A stretch of DNA of 64,000 nucleotides from Trichosporon coremiiforme (GCA_039545355.1 BCJJ01000004.1:2002801-2066800); one strand, 5' to 3'. Counted from the stretch's first letter, positions 42,297-52,779 are shown. Translations and numbers: made by a program. The notes: generated from the letters alone by a model not told the origin.

Positions 42297-44423
42297 ATGT
42301 CCAAACCCGAACTCTACTGGAAACCCGGAGACAGGCGTCCCCATGAGGACGAGGAGCCTTTCGTCGAAAAGTTCCGCAAGGCTGTCAACGCGCGCTACGG
42401 CTACAACCTGCAGGACTGGTGGGCGCTTCACGCCTGGAGCACGAAGAACACGAACGAGTTTCTTGACTTTTGCTGGGACTACTTTAAGCTGATCGGTGAG
42501 CGTGGAGACGGCCCAGCCTTCGTCGAGGGCATTCCCATGGACGAGCCCCAGAAGCTCTTCCCAGGAGCCAAGTTCAAGTGAGTGGTCATGTGAGCTGCTC
42601 CAGCTGACGGCAGTGTCGCCGAGAATATCCTGCTTGGGACCGAGTCGGCGCTGCGTAAGGACAAGTGGGCTATGATCGCGACCGTCGAGGGCGACCCGAA
42701 CGCGGCCAACCCGCACGAGCCCGTCGAGATGCGCCGTATCAGCTACTACGACCTGTACCACGAGGCGCGGGTCGCGGCGCACGCTCTGCGCAAGATGGGC
42801 GTGCAGCCTGGCGACTCGGTCGCGTCGTTTGCAGCGACGTCGTGCGAGATGCTCATCATTTTCATGGCAACCGTCGCCATTGGCGCCATCTTCTCCTCGA
42901 CTCCGGCCGAGTTTGGCGTCAAGGCCGTCGTCGACCGGTACGACATCATCAAGCCCAAAGTCCTCTTCACGATTGACAGGTACCGGTACTCGGGCAAAGA
43001 GCATTCGATCACGGAGCGTGCCCGCGCTGTGGTTGACGAGATTGCCAAGGCGGGCAAGCTCCGCAACGTCGTTACCTTCGGGCAGCTGTCGAAGGACCGT
43101 CAGCCGGCACCCGAGACGCTGGAGGGATACCCGCCGAGCGTGAAGAGCTGGGACTGGGCGAGTTTCATGGAGAGCGGGCGGGATGCGCCGGCCGAGATCG
43201 ACTTCTACCGGGGCGACTTCAGCCATCCGATCTGGATCGTCTTCTCGTCCGGAACGACAGGCAAGCCGAAGAGTATCTATGGCCCAGGAGGAGGAATCTA
43301 CCTCATGCGCCGGGTCGTGATCACGCTCCACCTCAACCTCGACCATCGGGACAGCTACATTCAGTTTGCGACCATGGGCTGGATCGTGTGGAACATGCAC
43401 ATCATGTTCAGCTGTAACGGCGGAACAATCGTGGCCTTCGACGGCTCCCCCTTCCACCCCCAGGACGTCCTCTTCCGCGCCATCGACAAATACCGCGTGA
43501 CGCAGCTCGGCGCGTCGCCGCGCTACATCCAGACGCTGAACAAGGCGGGCGTCCGCCCGAGCGCGAAGCACGACCTCTCCACGCTGAAGCAGTTCTACAC
43601 AACCGGAGCACCAGTCACGGGCGACGTGTACGACTTTTGTGCGCGCGAGCTGAACCGGCTGCTCGTCAACAATGCCGCGGGCGGGACAGAGCTGGGCGGG
43701 TCGTACCTGCAGTCGACCCCCGTGCTGCCAGCGTACAAGGGCGAGCTGCAGACGCCCGTGCTGGGCGTGAGCGTGATCGCGGCCGACGCGAACCAGAAAC
43801 CCCTCGTGGGCGAAGAGGGCATCTTGCTCTTCGACCAGCCGTTCCCGAACATGCCGTACAACTTTGTCGACGACCCGGACCGCAGGCGATACAAGGAGGC
43901 GTACTTTGAGGACTCGGCGAATCCGCCCATGCTCAACATGAACGACGCCGTGCGCATCAACCCCGTCACGCGCGGGTGGACGGTGATCGGGCGCGCGGAC
44001 GGTGTCCTCAACCCCTCCGGGGTGCGTTTCGGGTCCTCGGAGCTCTACTTCATCCTCGAGAAGGACTTTGCGGCCGAGGTCGAAGACTCGCTGGCCGTCG
44101 GGCAGCGGCTGCCGAACAACGACGAGCGCGTCGTCCTCTTCCTCAAGACGCGGGGTGATGTTCCGCTCTCCCCCGACCTGGTGGGGCGGATCAAGCAGGC
44201 GATCCGACAAGCGCTGAGCAACCGCCACGTCCCCGCTGTCGTGACGCAGTGCCCCGCCGTCCCCCTCACAGGGAGCGGAAAGAAGGTCGAGCCCTCAGTC
44301 AAGAAGCTCCTGAACGGCGTCCCGCTCGAGAAGATCAACTTTGCCGGTGTCGAGAATCCAGAGAGCTACGCGTTCTACGCCGACTGGGCGCGCGCCAACT
44401 CGGGCCGCGAGGCGAGGCTGTAA
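42297..44423 (+). CDS. Acetoacetyl-CoA synthetase
   Basis: Exon 1 is 42297-42577 and exon 2 is 42614-44423, with a 36-nt intron (GTGAGT, branch GCTGAC, acceptor CAG). The spliced product is 696 residues, the usual family length. The N-terminal ACS-type domain (WWALHAWST, then FPGAKFNVAENILLG across the splice) is followed by the AMP-binding core with SSGTTGKPK at about 305-313. GWTVIGRADGVLNPSGVRFGSSELY and the C-terminal TGSGKKVEPSVKKLL carry the acyl-adenylate domain and its catalytic Lys. It activates acetoacetate to acetoacetyl-CoA in the cytosol, as in ketone-body and leucine-derived carbon use. The FPGAKFN junction read through the splice supports the intron. No peroxisomal signal (ends EARL). 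Confidence 0.92.
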
Positions 44424-44465
44424 TATCAACGTTGTAGATATAGAAATGCATACAGGGGTCTCAAC

Positions 44466-45158
44466 CTAGCGGGTCAGACTGGCTTGGGCTACCTGCGTCG
44501 CTTCCTGATTGACGGAAGCTCCGCACTCTGCGCACTGACACCCAGCAGCTGCAAGACGGAGGAACACCTGGCGACACGCCTTCTCGTCCGTTTCGAACTG
44601 CATCACCGCCGCGCCAACGGTGGCGAGGGCGTCGCGACTGACCCCCGCCGTCGGGTCCTCGCCGTCCGGAATCGGATCCGCGCTGTACTCGGCGTACGCG
44701 TCTTCGATGTCCTTCTCAACCTTGTTCGCCTTCTCCTGCGCCCGCCCCAGGCGGCGCATGTACCCGTCAAAGTCGGCGAGGCGTTCTCTCGCCTGCGCCT
44801 TCTCCGGGCCCGTGGCCTCAGTGTCGGCGGCCTCGAGCCGGCCCCTGTCCTGTGGCATGTTGCTCGCGCAGCCGTAGATCATGATCCGGGTACAGTCCCA
44901 GTGCACAGGCAGGAGGCCCGTTTCGGCGCGGCGCACGAAACGCGTCGCGGTCGGGTCCTCGGCGATGCGGTCGAATACGCGCAGCACACGCACGTAGCAC
45001 TCCACCCACTGCTCCGTCGCCGTCACCATGAAGCGGGCCATGGGGACGATCTTGGCGGGATCGGAGAAGTGGCACGCCATGGGGGGCGGATTCGCCAGAA
45101 TCGTCTGTACGTCGTCCGAGCGTAGGTTTGGTACTTCGTCCTCTGCGGTGTGGGTCAT
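44466..45158 (-). CDS. Unknown protein, tandem paralogue 1
   Basis: 230 residues from the ATG at 45158. The N-terminal half (about 10-105) matches the neighbour at 45332-46027: VPNLRSDDVQTIL against IPDLSLAEVESIL, IVPMARFMVT against ILPTARFMVT, and MPQDRGRL against LPGDRERL. The middle (about 108-165) is a charged helical, probably coiled-coil, segment. Near the end is a Cys pair motif (CQCAECG). No signal peptide, and no CAAX box, unlike its partner. Both genes have a TTATATA-type element close upstream. They arose by tandem duplication. Family not recognised. Confidence 0.75.
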   Translation of the reverse strand: MTHTAEDEVPNLRSDDVQTILANPPPMACHFSDPAKIVPMARFMVTATEQWVECYVRVLRVFDRIAEDPTATRFVRRAETGLLPVHWDCTRIMIYGCASNMPQDRGRLEAADTEATGPEKAQARERLADFDGYMRRLGRAQEKANKVEKDIEDAYAEYSADPIPDGEDPTAGVSRDALATVGAAVMQFETDEKACRQVFLRLAAAGCQCAECGASVNQEATQVAQASLTR

Positions 45159-45202
45159 GGTGATGCCTGGTAGCTGAAGGGGGCAGGCATGCCGGACGAG
45201 CG

Positions 45203-45209
45203 TTATATA
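45203..45209 (-). promoter_or_regulatory. TATA box of tandem paralogue 1
   Basis: The minus strand reads TATATAA about 45-51 nt upstream of the ATG at 45158. Confidence 0.5.
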
Positions 45210-45331
45210 CCCTCTTTCCCTCGTGTCGGATCCAGGTACGGAGCTTACAGCACTTACGCCGGGGCAGTGCAGGCACCGGCGGCGATGGCCAGCCCGCCTC
45301 CGCTGACCACGTCACATGCATACCACCTTTA

Positions 45332-46027
45332 CTACATGAGGACACACCCCTTGCCGCGCCCCATCCGCGCGTGCTCGCCGCGGAACGCCTCCTCCATGCG
45401 CTCCATGGATCGCTGCAGGTCCGCGCATAGATTCGCCGTCGTGGCGAGGCAACACCCCACAGTGATCCGGTCAAGCGACTGGATGTCATAGTCTGCGCCG
45501 GCGGCGACGTCTCTCTTCGCGCGCTGTATTCGGCGTTCGAACCAGTCGGCGCTGGCGTGCGCGGCCTTGGCCCGGTCGTGCCAGGTATTGAACTCTGCCA
45601 TGTCCGTTCGCGGCGCCAGGCCGCGGGATATCACTACTCGCAATCGTTCGCGGTCTCCAGGCAGATTCTCAAGACACCCGTCGACGATCATGCGGCCCAG
45701 TCTCCACTGCTCGGGCGGGAGGCGGGACAGAATCATCGTCACGAACCCGGCGGCGGATGGATCGCGGCGCAGCGCCAGGTCGAGGCAGCCCACGGCGTCG
45801 AGGAAGCAGGAGAGAAAGTCCTGCGCTAGCGTCACCATGAAGCGCGCCGTGGGGAGTATGCGCGCAGGCTGGCCCACGTATCCGTCCACGTCTGGGTGGG
45901 AGAGGATGGACTCAACCTCCGCGAGGGAGAGGTCGGGTATGTTTCCCCCGCACGTCCACACGTCGCACCGCGCCTCGAGTATCGTAGGAGGGGGCGTCAT
46001 GTCAACCTGGGCGGGCTGGGGATGCAT
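45332..46027 (-). CDS. Unknown protein, tandem paralogue 2, with C-terminal CAAX box
   Basis: 231 residues from the ATG at 46027 (M10 is an alternative start). Residues about 30-128 align with the neighbour at 44466-45158. The C-terminal half is helical and charged. The protein ends GKGCVLM, a standard CAAX prenylation signal (Cys228, terminal Met favouring farnesylation) preceded by a small basic stretch (RMGRGKG). This predicts attachment to the cytosolic face of a membrane. The stop codon directly follows the Met. The tandem neighbour lacks this tail, so the two copies probably act in different places. Family not recognised. Confidence 0.78.
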   Translation of the reverse strand: MHPQPAQVDMTPPPTILEARCDVWTCGGNIPDLSLAEVESILSHPDVDGYVGQPARILPTARFMVTLAQDFLSCFLDAVGCLDLALRRDPSAAGFVTMILSRLPPEQWRLGRMIVDGCLENLPGDRERLRVVISRGLAPRTDMAEFNTWHDRAKAAHASADWFERRIQRAKRDVAAGADYDIQSLDRITVGCCLATTANLCADLQRSMERMEEAFRGEHARMGRGKGCVLM

Positions 46028-46051
46028 GCACTCTGCGTTGAGACGTCAGAG

Positions 46052-46058
46052 TTATATA
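46052..46058 (-). promoter_or_regulatory. TATA box of tandem paralogue 2
   Basis: The minus strand reads TATATAA about 25-31 nt upstream of the ATG at 46027. It is close, which makes the alternative start at M10 worth considering. Confidence 0.45.
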
Positions 46059-46160
46059 CCGCGCTCGGAGGTCAGGTACCAGGTCGCACCGCCCGGTACG
46101 TAAGTCAGCCGCGTCAGGTGGACCTGTGGGCTAGGCACGGATAACATACATCCACTACAG

Positions 46161-47825
46161 CTACAGCTTGCCTGCCGGCTGGAACTCCTCCTTTGCGCGC
46201 GCACGGAGGATGTTGCGGAGAATCTTGCCCGAGGGACTCTTGGGGATGGCGTCAATGACGAGCACGCCGCCACGGAGCGCCTTGTGGTGCGCGACCCTGG
46301 CCGCAACCCACGCCTGCACGTCCTTCGCGACTTTGGCGGGATCCTCCCTGCTCGACGTGACGATGTATGCACGGGGAAGTTCCGTCGCCTGGCTGTCGTC
46401 CTGCACACCTACGACGCCTGCATCGAGCACGGCAGGATGCTGCAGCAGGATCCCCTCCAGCTCGGCGGGCGCGACCTGGAAGCCCTTGTACTTGATCAAC
46501 TCTTTAACGCGGTCCACCACGGCCCACAGCCCATCCTCGGCGCGCACGAGCACGTCTCCCGTCCGCAGCCAGCCCCCAGGCTCCATCGTGCCCCTCGTCG
46601 CGGCCTCGTTCCGGTGGTACCCCTTCATGACGCAGGGACCGCGGACCCAGAGCTCGCCGCGCTCGCCGACGGGCGCGTCGGTCCCGTCCGGCCGCACGAG
46701 GCGGGCCTGGTACGTCGGGCACAGGCGCCCGATACCGAGGTGTCCGGCGGCGGCGTCTTCGGTGAGGGCGAGGAAGATGCCGGGACTCGTCTCAGTCATT
46801 CCGTAGCTCTGGGAGATAGTGCAACGGGGGAACCGGCGCTTGAAGGCGTCGATGAGGTCGCCGCTGAGCGGGGCCGCGCCGCACGACACGATGCGGAGAG
46901 ACGAGAGGTCGTACTTTGGCACGTTTTGCGAGTGCACGAGCAATAGCACGATGGGCGGGACGAACAGGCTGTGCGTGCAGCGGTACTTCTGGACGCAGGT
47001 GAGGAACTGGATCTCGTCGAAGCGGGGCAGAATGATGGTGCGCAGCCCGATGGTGAGGGGCTGGATGAGGAGGGCGATCCAGCCGTAGATGTGCGACATG
47101 GGGAGGAAGCCCAGCATCGAGTCCCCCGGCAGATCGAACTTGGGGTACAGCGGCTGGGAAGCGAGGATCTGCGACGTCAGGTTGTAGTGCGTCGTCATGA
47201 CACCCTTTGGCAATCCAGTCGTGCCAGAGCTGTAGCACAGGACGGCGGTCGCGCGTGACTCGAGGCCGTCAAAGTGCTCCGCCTCGGACGGCGCGCCGAC
47301 GTGGTCATACAAACTCTTGAACCCGTCCCGGCCCTTAGTGTCGAGGACGATGATGCGCGAGTCAGACATGGGGGTCTTGAACTGCTCGCGCGCCTTCATG
47401 AGCTGAGGCAGGTTGTCGGGCGAGACGAAGACGACGCTGGCCCCCGAGTCGTTGACCTGGTGCGCAATCTCGTGCACGTCGTAGCTTGCATTGGCCGGGG
47501 TGACCGTGACGCCGGCAGCGAGGAGGCCGTACGCGGCAATGATCCACTCGAGCCCGTTCAGACCCCAGAGACATCCGACGTCGCCTCGACGGACACCCAT
47601 CGCGTTCAAGCCGGTCTTCAGCCCGAGGGCCGTGTCGCGCAGCTGGCCGCGCTTCAGCTGCCGTCCATTGTGGCCCTCGATGAACGCGACGCCGTCGTCG
47701 GAAATCGAGGAAGGGTTGTGCAGTCCGATACCCTGCGCAGCGGGGAAGATGTAGTCGAATAGCCCGATCTCGGGCAGGAAGGGGTTTGGAAAGTCGGACT
47801 CGTAGATTGCAATGTCGTCTGTCAT
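46161..47825 (-). CDS. Acyl-CoA synthetase, 4-coumarate-CoA ligase-like
   Basis: 554 residues from the ATG at 47825, single exon. It is a member of the ANL adenylating superfamily. The P-loop CYSSGTTGLPKGV is at about 197-209, YGMTETSPG near the middle, GWLRTGDV and VDRVKELIKYKGFQVAPAELE mark the hinge, and PKSPSGKILR carries the C-terminal catalytic Lys. It joins a carboxylic acid (aryl or medium-chain) to CoA through an acyl-AMP. The exact substrate cannot be read from sequence. The C-terminus is GKL, close to but not a canonical PTS1 tripeptide. It sits between the tandem unknown pair and an alpha/beta hydrolase, all on the minus strand. Confidence 0.88.
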   Translation of the reverse strand: MTDDIAIYESDFPNPFLPEIGLFDYIFPAAQGIGLHNPSSISDDGVAFIEGHNGRQLKRGQLRDTALGLKTGLNAMGVRRGDVGCLWGLNGLEWIIAAYGLLAAGVTVTPANASYDVHEIAHQVNDSGASVVFVSPDNLPQLMKAREQFKTPMSDSRIIVLDTKGRDGFKSLYDHVGAPSEAEHFDGLESRATAVLCYSSGTTGLPKGVMTTHYNLTSQILASQPLYPKFDLPGDSMLGFLPMSHIYGWIALLIQPLTIGLRTIILPRFDEIQFLTCVQKYRCTHSLFVPPIVLLLVHSQNVPKYDLSSLRIVSCGAAPLSGDLIDAFKRRFPRCTISQSYGMTETSPGIFLALTEDAAAGHLGIGRLCPTYQARLVRPDGTDAPVGERGELWVRGPCVMKGYHRNEAATRGTMEPGGWLRTGDVLVRAEDGLWAVVDRVKELIKYKGFQVAPAELEGILLQHPAVLDAGVVGVQDDSQATELPRAYIVTSSREDPAKVAKDVQAWVAARVAHHKALRGGVLVIDAIPKSPSGKILRNILRARAKEEFQPAGKL

Positions 47826-47868
47826 CGTGAGTGATATGAGGAGGGGCCATCAGACTGGTGTCACCGCG

Positions 47869-47875
47869 TTATAAG
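47869..47875 (-). promoter_or_regulatory. TATA-like element of the acyl-CoA synthetase gene
   Basis: The minus strand reads CTTATAA about 44-50 nt upstream of the ATG at 47825. Confidence 0.45.
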
Positions 47876-48122
47876 ACAGCAGGCACGCCCAGCCCCGGCA
47901 TGCCCGGTAACTCATGGCTACGCATCCGTGCAGAAGCAATCTCGAGTGGGCAACGGCGAGGAGATGGGCAACGACGGGGCGCTGGACTTGGCGCCCGTTG
48001 ACAGCCGTCGGACGAGGCCGCCGCTCACCCGCTCGTGCCTGCCGTGGCTGGCGGAGATCTGATATCCGTTCGAAACGATGCATCGAGCTCTATCTCTAGG
48101 TTATTATAAAAGTTGTCTATGC

Positions 48123-49074
48123 TTAGAGGCGCGCCGAATCCTCCGCAGCGCCCCTCACGCCCCAGCGATACAGCCACTCGGCGGACTTGCGCACCATCGG
48201 CGGCGTGACAATGTGTCCCACGTCCTGGACCTTGACGCGGACCGCGTTCCCGGGCCCCGCCTCAGCCACGACGCGGCCCCATTCGGGGTCCCCGAGTTCC
48301 GGGGGACAGAGGTCGTCGCCCGTGCCGTTGATCGCGAGGATCTTCTTGCCGACGTATGTGCCCTCGGGCACAGGGGTGTTGTAGAACCGCCGCGTCTCAG
48401 GCGGGTAGTGCACTTCCGTTCCCAGAGCGTGGTCCTGCACGAACCGCCCGACCTGGAGCTTGTGCAGCGCGTCGCTCGGGACAGACGCGATGGGGATCGC
48501 GACGCGGACGCGCGGCTCCTCCAGAAGCATGCGCCATTGAACGTGTCCACCGAGACTGACGCCGCACGTCATCCACTCGACGATGCGCCGCTCGCCATAG
48601 GGGAAGAGGTACTGCTCCATGTTGTCGATGATGAGCTTGTGGTCCTGCACCGCGCCCTGCAGGAACGTGACCATGTTCACGAGCACGCCCGGGTTGTCGT
48701 ACCACCACAGCGGGTCGGGCTTGTCCTTGTCGCGCCGCTTGCCGTGGCCGCGCTGGTCGAGCGTGAGCACGATCACGTCGCGCTCGGCGGGGAACCGCCG
48801 GATCTCGCCGATGAGCCCGTGCGCCATGTTGGCCATTTGGCTCGCCTTGTTCGCCCAGCCGTGACTCAGAATCTGGCGTCAGCATTTGTCGCCACCCGCA
48901 GGACCTTACGACGGCGGCAATGTCCTTGTTCGAGTTTGCAATCTCGTCCAGGCCGTAGACGTACACCTCCATGTCGCCCAGATCGATCGTGCGCTGGGAG
49001 CACGGCGCGTGCCCCAGGTCGAGACTGGGAAAGTCCATGGTATGCAGCGGGTTCTGGTTATCCTCGTCGGACAT
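48123..49074 (-). CDS. Alpha/beta hydrolase, two exons
   Basis: Exon 1 is 49074-48910 and exon 2 is 48872-48123, joined in phase 0 over a 37-nt intron (donor GTAAGG, branch GCTGAC, acceptor CAG). The product is 304 residues. Splicing restores the expected strand-turn IAAVILSHGWANKASQ. It is followed by TLDQRGHGKR, the nucleophile elbow GVSLGG (S161), a candidate acid in NGTGDD (D241/D242) and His275 in DVGHIVTPP. There is no signal peptide, so it is a cytosolic serine hydrolase or esterase of unknown substrate. It lies next to an acyl-CoA synthetase on the same strand. Confidence 0.85.
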
Positions 49075-49590
49075 GGTGAGTGTGGGTGGTGTGGTTGCAA
49101 GAGTGCATGTCTCCGTCTTGTCACGTTCAAGATAAGTTGAAGAAATCAATGAAATGACTAGCGGCGGTAGAGCGAGCTCGGGACGGTGTAGCCGGTTCGA
49201 CTGTGGACTAACGCGGCGAGCGTGCCCGCGCCTCGGTCCCACGCAATCAAGCGCCATGCCCGAGCATCGGCTGCCGATACGTTGCCGCCGACTGCAAAGA
49301 CAATGGATTGATTGCCCGCTGACCCTGGCGCATGGATCAGTGGCGTCCGTCGGAATCTAAGACGCCGAGGGTGTGTTCTGCAAACTGCTGAGAGGAAGGG
49401 CTCCGACTCCGCGGCCGAATCGAACACGAGTCCGTTTCTAGCGCGAGGTCAGCGCCGGGGTAGTGCTGTGGAAGTGCAGTGGGAGTGACGATGACGTGAC
49501 GTGAGAGGCCAAGGCCTATGAACATGCATGGCGCCGGCGGCAGAGTTTCGAACGTGGTATCAACATGTGTTGCACGAGTGCGGCTCCTTC
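49075..49590. other. Intergenic spacer
   Basis: About 0.5 kb between the promoter of the hydrolase gene and the 3' end of the next minus-strand gene. A GGTTCGA box near 49193 has no tRNA fold around it. Confidence 0.55.
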
Positions 49591-50541
49591 TCAGAGCTCG
49601 TCGTGCTGAGTCTCGTTCTCGTTCTCCTCCTCCTCGATCGAAACGCTGACGGACGCAACTTCCAGCTTCGTGCCTTGGCCGATCAGGCGATCGCCATCCA
49701 GGAACTCGGCAGGACGGACATAGTACCCCTCTGCCTCGACCAGGCGGACGAGACCAGGCTTGCCGTCAACCGTGCTGTCCATGAGCGAGAACGAACCAAT
49801 ACCGCAGGTCAGCTGGCGGAGCTCAGGGACCTCCTCCTCCTCGCCTCCGCGGTCAATGTAGAGATCGCTCTCGTGCTCGGGACCAAGGTAGTGGCCGACC
49901 TTGTCGACCTTGAGCACCACCTCGCCCTCGAAGTACCAGGTCACGGTGCGCGCGGCTCGGTCATACGTGACGCGCATGTCGTGCCAGTCTTCCGGAGACC
50001 GCCCAGCGGCGCGGACGAGGTACGTGAACGACGCGTAGTGGTTGTCCTCTGTGCGGGCGAAGGGGAGGCGTTCGTATAGGGCGTACACCACGTCGTTGGT
50101 TACGGCAAAGTCGAACATGAATGAGCGCTCAAAGTCGCCATTGACCGAGGCGACAAAGGCGGGGCGAGGGTCGTTTTCCTCCACGCCGTAGATCTCGCCG
50201 CGGAGACGGGCCGAACAAGATGTGAGACGACCAGTGTCGAAGCCGGGATAGCCCGAGGACGCGGTGTGGTTCGCCGTCACGAGCCACTTGACGTGGTCCA
50301 GGTCGCTCTCGGCTTCGAGGGTGTAGGCAGGGTGGCCGTCGACAGTGCCAGGGGAGACGACGGTGAGACCATGTTTGCCGACTGAGACGTGACCGTCGTT
50401 CCCAACGAAGTCACCCGCTTGGAAGAAGGCCCAGTTTGAGTTAAGGTTGAAGTCTGGGGATGTAAAGTCGTAGATGACGGTCGTGTGACTTGCGACGTGG
50501 GAGAGGAGGAAGAGGCCGAGACCGAGCATGGTGTACGGCAT
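49591..50541 (-). CDS. Signal-peptide protein with C-terminal HDEL, DUF6081-like beta-sandwich
   Basis: 316 residues from the ATG at 50541. Residues 1-18 are a signal peptide. The body reads as a beta-rich, lectin-like fold: TTVIYDFTSPDFN, then DHVKWLVTANHTASSGYPGF, VVYALYERLPFARTEDNHYASF and WHDMRVTYDRAARTVTWYF. I associate these blocks with the family DUF6081, mostly known from bacteria, but this is from memory and should be checked. The C-terminus is Glu-rich (about 298-312) and ends exactly in HDEL before the stop, the fungal ER-retrieval signal. It is therefore predicted to stay in the ER lumen. The acidic tail before HDEL is a common feature of ER-lumenal proteins. Function unknown. Confidence 0.8.
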   Translation of the reverse strand: MPYTMLGLGLFLLSHVASHTTVIYDFTSPDFNLNSNWAFFQAGDFVGNDGHVSVGKHGLTVVSPGTVDGHPAYTLEAESDLDHVKWLVTANHTASSGYPGFDTGRLTSCSARLRGEIYGVEENDPRPAFVASVNGDFERSFMFDFAVTNDVVYALYERLPFARTEDNHYASFTYLVRAAGRSPEDWHDMRVTYDRAARTVTWYFEGEVVLKVDKVGHYLGPEHESDLYIDRGGEEEEVPELRQLTCGIGSFSLMDSTVDGKPGLVRLVEAEGYYVRPAEFLDGDRLIGQGTKLEVASVSVSIEEEENENETQHDEL

Positions 50542-51055
50542 GGTGGGCAGGAGGGATGATGGGGAACAGGCTTCAAAGCGTTTATGCCTTACAAAGTTTG
50601 GAGGGTGATCTGCCCTTCCGGCAGGGAGGCGATCGTTCTCTGTGCTCGGGCCACCAATTGCATCGCTCTCGCTGCTGACATGATCGAGCAGTGCTCAATT
50701 TCAGAAAGGGGTGGTGGATGCGGGACCCCAGAGTGGAGTGAGTATGGTGGAGGGCGGAAAATGTCCGACTCGCCCACAAGATACCGAGGAATGACTCTTC
50801 GCACAACTGTCCACCTTCCATCCCCTCCTTCGGACTCCCTCCGACCCTTCCATCCACCATCACATGGCCCTTCAGCTTCGTACCCTTGGTGGGCTGGGAA
50901 GATGTGACTTGCAAAGCTCACACGACTCACAACACCGGGCACCGTATCGGCTAACCCGGCGATCGATCAGCTGATACCGCCCCGCACCGTCACGCTAGCA
51001 CCCCGACGCCTCGTACTTAAGCCACCACCTTCGATCGAGATGAAGCCTCAACACA
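50542..51055. other. Divergent spacer
   Basis: 0.5 kb between the HDEL protein and the phosphatase genes. No coding frame and no clear TATA. Confidence 0.5.
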
Positions 51056-52779
51056 ATGCTCTCACTCATCCTCACCGCCCTCCTCTCAACGGCATCCGCC
51101 GCGCCGGCCGGCATAGTCGGAAGCACCTATGCCGACGTTTACCCGCCGGGCAGCACGACGGTCGACCGCGGCCTGTTCCCCGACCGCACAGTCGTCGGCT
51201 ACCCGCATGTCACGCGCACAGGTGCCCAGCCCTACGCGATAGTGACCTCGCCAGCGGACCAGTTCCCAAAGGTGCAGCAGCCATTTGGCCCCGTCGTACT
51301 CCCGGAAGCTAAGAACTCGCACGGAGGCAGGGGTAAGAACAACGACGGCGGCAGCAGCAAGAAGAAGGACAAGGGCAAGAAAGACAAGGTGGGTGGCAAC
51401 GACGGCATATCGCTGATGAACACCAGAACCGCTCTCCGATCTACGACTGGGGATACCTGTCCCCGCGGTACAGCTTGCCTTCCGACTTCTTCGGCGCCGA
51501 CGCCGACTCGTCCCCCGTCATTCCCGGCCATTGCCATCTGGATGCCGTCCACCTCCTCTTCCGACATGGCGCGCGATACCCGACCGCAGGCGATAATGCC
51601 GAGCTGCTCGCAACGCGCCTCCTGAACGCGTCCCAGTCTGGCCAGCTGAAGGCTTCCGGCGACCTCTCCTTCCTGAATGACTGGACGTACAAGCTTGGCT
51701 CTGACATTCTGGTTCCCTTCGGCCGGCAGCAGCTGTACGAGCTCGGCGTCCGCTCTCGGATCGCGTACGGCCACCTGCTGAACGACTTCACTTCGCGGGG
51801 CGAGCTCCCCGTCTTCCGCACGGGTAGCATCGACCGCATGGTCGAGACGATGGAGGCGTTCGGGCAGGGTTTCTTCGGGCGCGATTCCCAGAAGCAGTTC
51901 TCCATGTCTATCGCGATCGAGGAGAAGGGCATCAACGCGACCGTATACCCCGGTGGCGGGACGTGTCCGAACTCGGACGCCGATGTCGTCGCGAGCAAAC
52001 TCGGCATGGCCAAGTATGTCAACCGCACGTTTGCGGCCACGGCTGAGCGGCTGCAGAAGGATCTGCAGGGATACACCCTCACTCCGGGGGACGTGTACAC
52101 CCTCATGTCGCTGTGCAGCTACGAGACGCTCGCGCTGGGGTACTCCGCCTTCTGCCCTCTGTTCACACAGGACGAGTTCCTCTCGTACCAGTACGCGTGG
52201 GACATCATGTTCTTCTACGGCAACGGGCCCGGAGGCCAGACGACAGCGGCGCAGGGCAAGGGCTGGGTTCAGGAATTCCTTGCGCGGCTGACGCACACGC
52301 CGATCGAGACATACGACAGCAGCACGAACTCGACGCTGGATGGGAACCCCGCTACATTCCCGCTCAACCAGAGCATCTACGCCGATGCGTCGCACGACTC
52401 CTACATCATGAGCACGTTCACGGCGCTGAACCTGCCGATCCACTCGGGTGCGTTGCCGCTGGACAGGCGCGTCGACGGGCGCGTCTTCACCTCTTCAGCT
52501 CTTGTTCCGTTCAACACCAACTTTGTCGCGCAGGTCCTGTCCTGCGAGGGGGCGGAGGGGCAGCAGATCCGCTTCATCATCAACGACGCCGTCGTGCCGC
52601 TGCACGAGCGGTATGACGGGTGCGACGAGGACGAGGACGGGATCTGTCCGCTAAGCGCGGTCGTGGAGGCGCTGGAGAAGCGCATGGCCGAGATTGACTA
52701 CACGGCCGCGTGTCGTGGTGACATCACCGAGATCACGGACACGGCGCAGCTGAAGGACAGCAATGGGCTGCCGTACTGA
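51056..52779 (+). CDS. Secreted histidine acid phosphatase (phytase/MINPP-like)
   Basis: Exon 1 is 51056-51388 and exon 2 is 51427-52779, with a 38-nt intron (GTGGGT, branch GCTGAT, acceptor CAG), phase 0, giving 561 residues. Residues 1-16 are a signal peptide. A Lys/Gly/Ser-rich stretch (about 86-111) ends exon 1. Exon 2 begins NRSPIYDWGYLSPRYSL and contains the catalytic RHGARYP (R157, H158) and the proton donor pair HD (H434, D435). Several N-glycosylation sites occur (NAS, NRT, NQS). HD in place of HAE places it in the branch 2 histidine phosphatases. It should release phosphate from phytate or other organic phosphates outside the cell. The lysine-rich insert at the exon border is unusual. 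Confidence 0.9.

Noticed and set aside
49150..49215. GGTAGAGCGAGC and GGTTCGA elements spaced as in a tRNA
   Set aside because: The arms around the GGTTCGA box do not base-pair. No acceptor stem.
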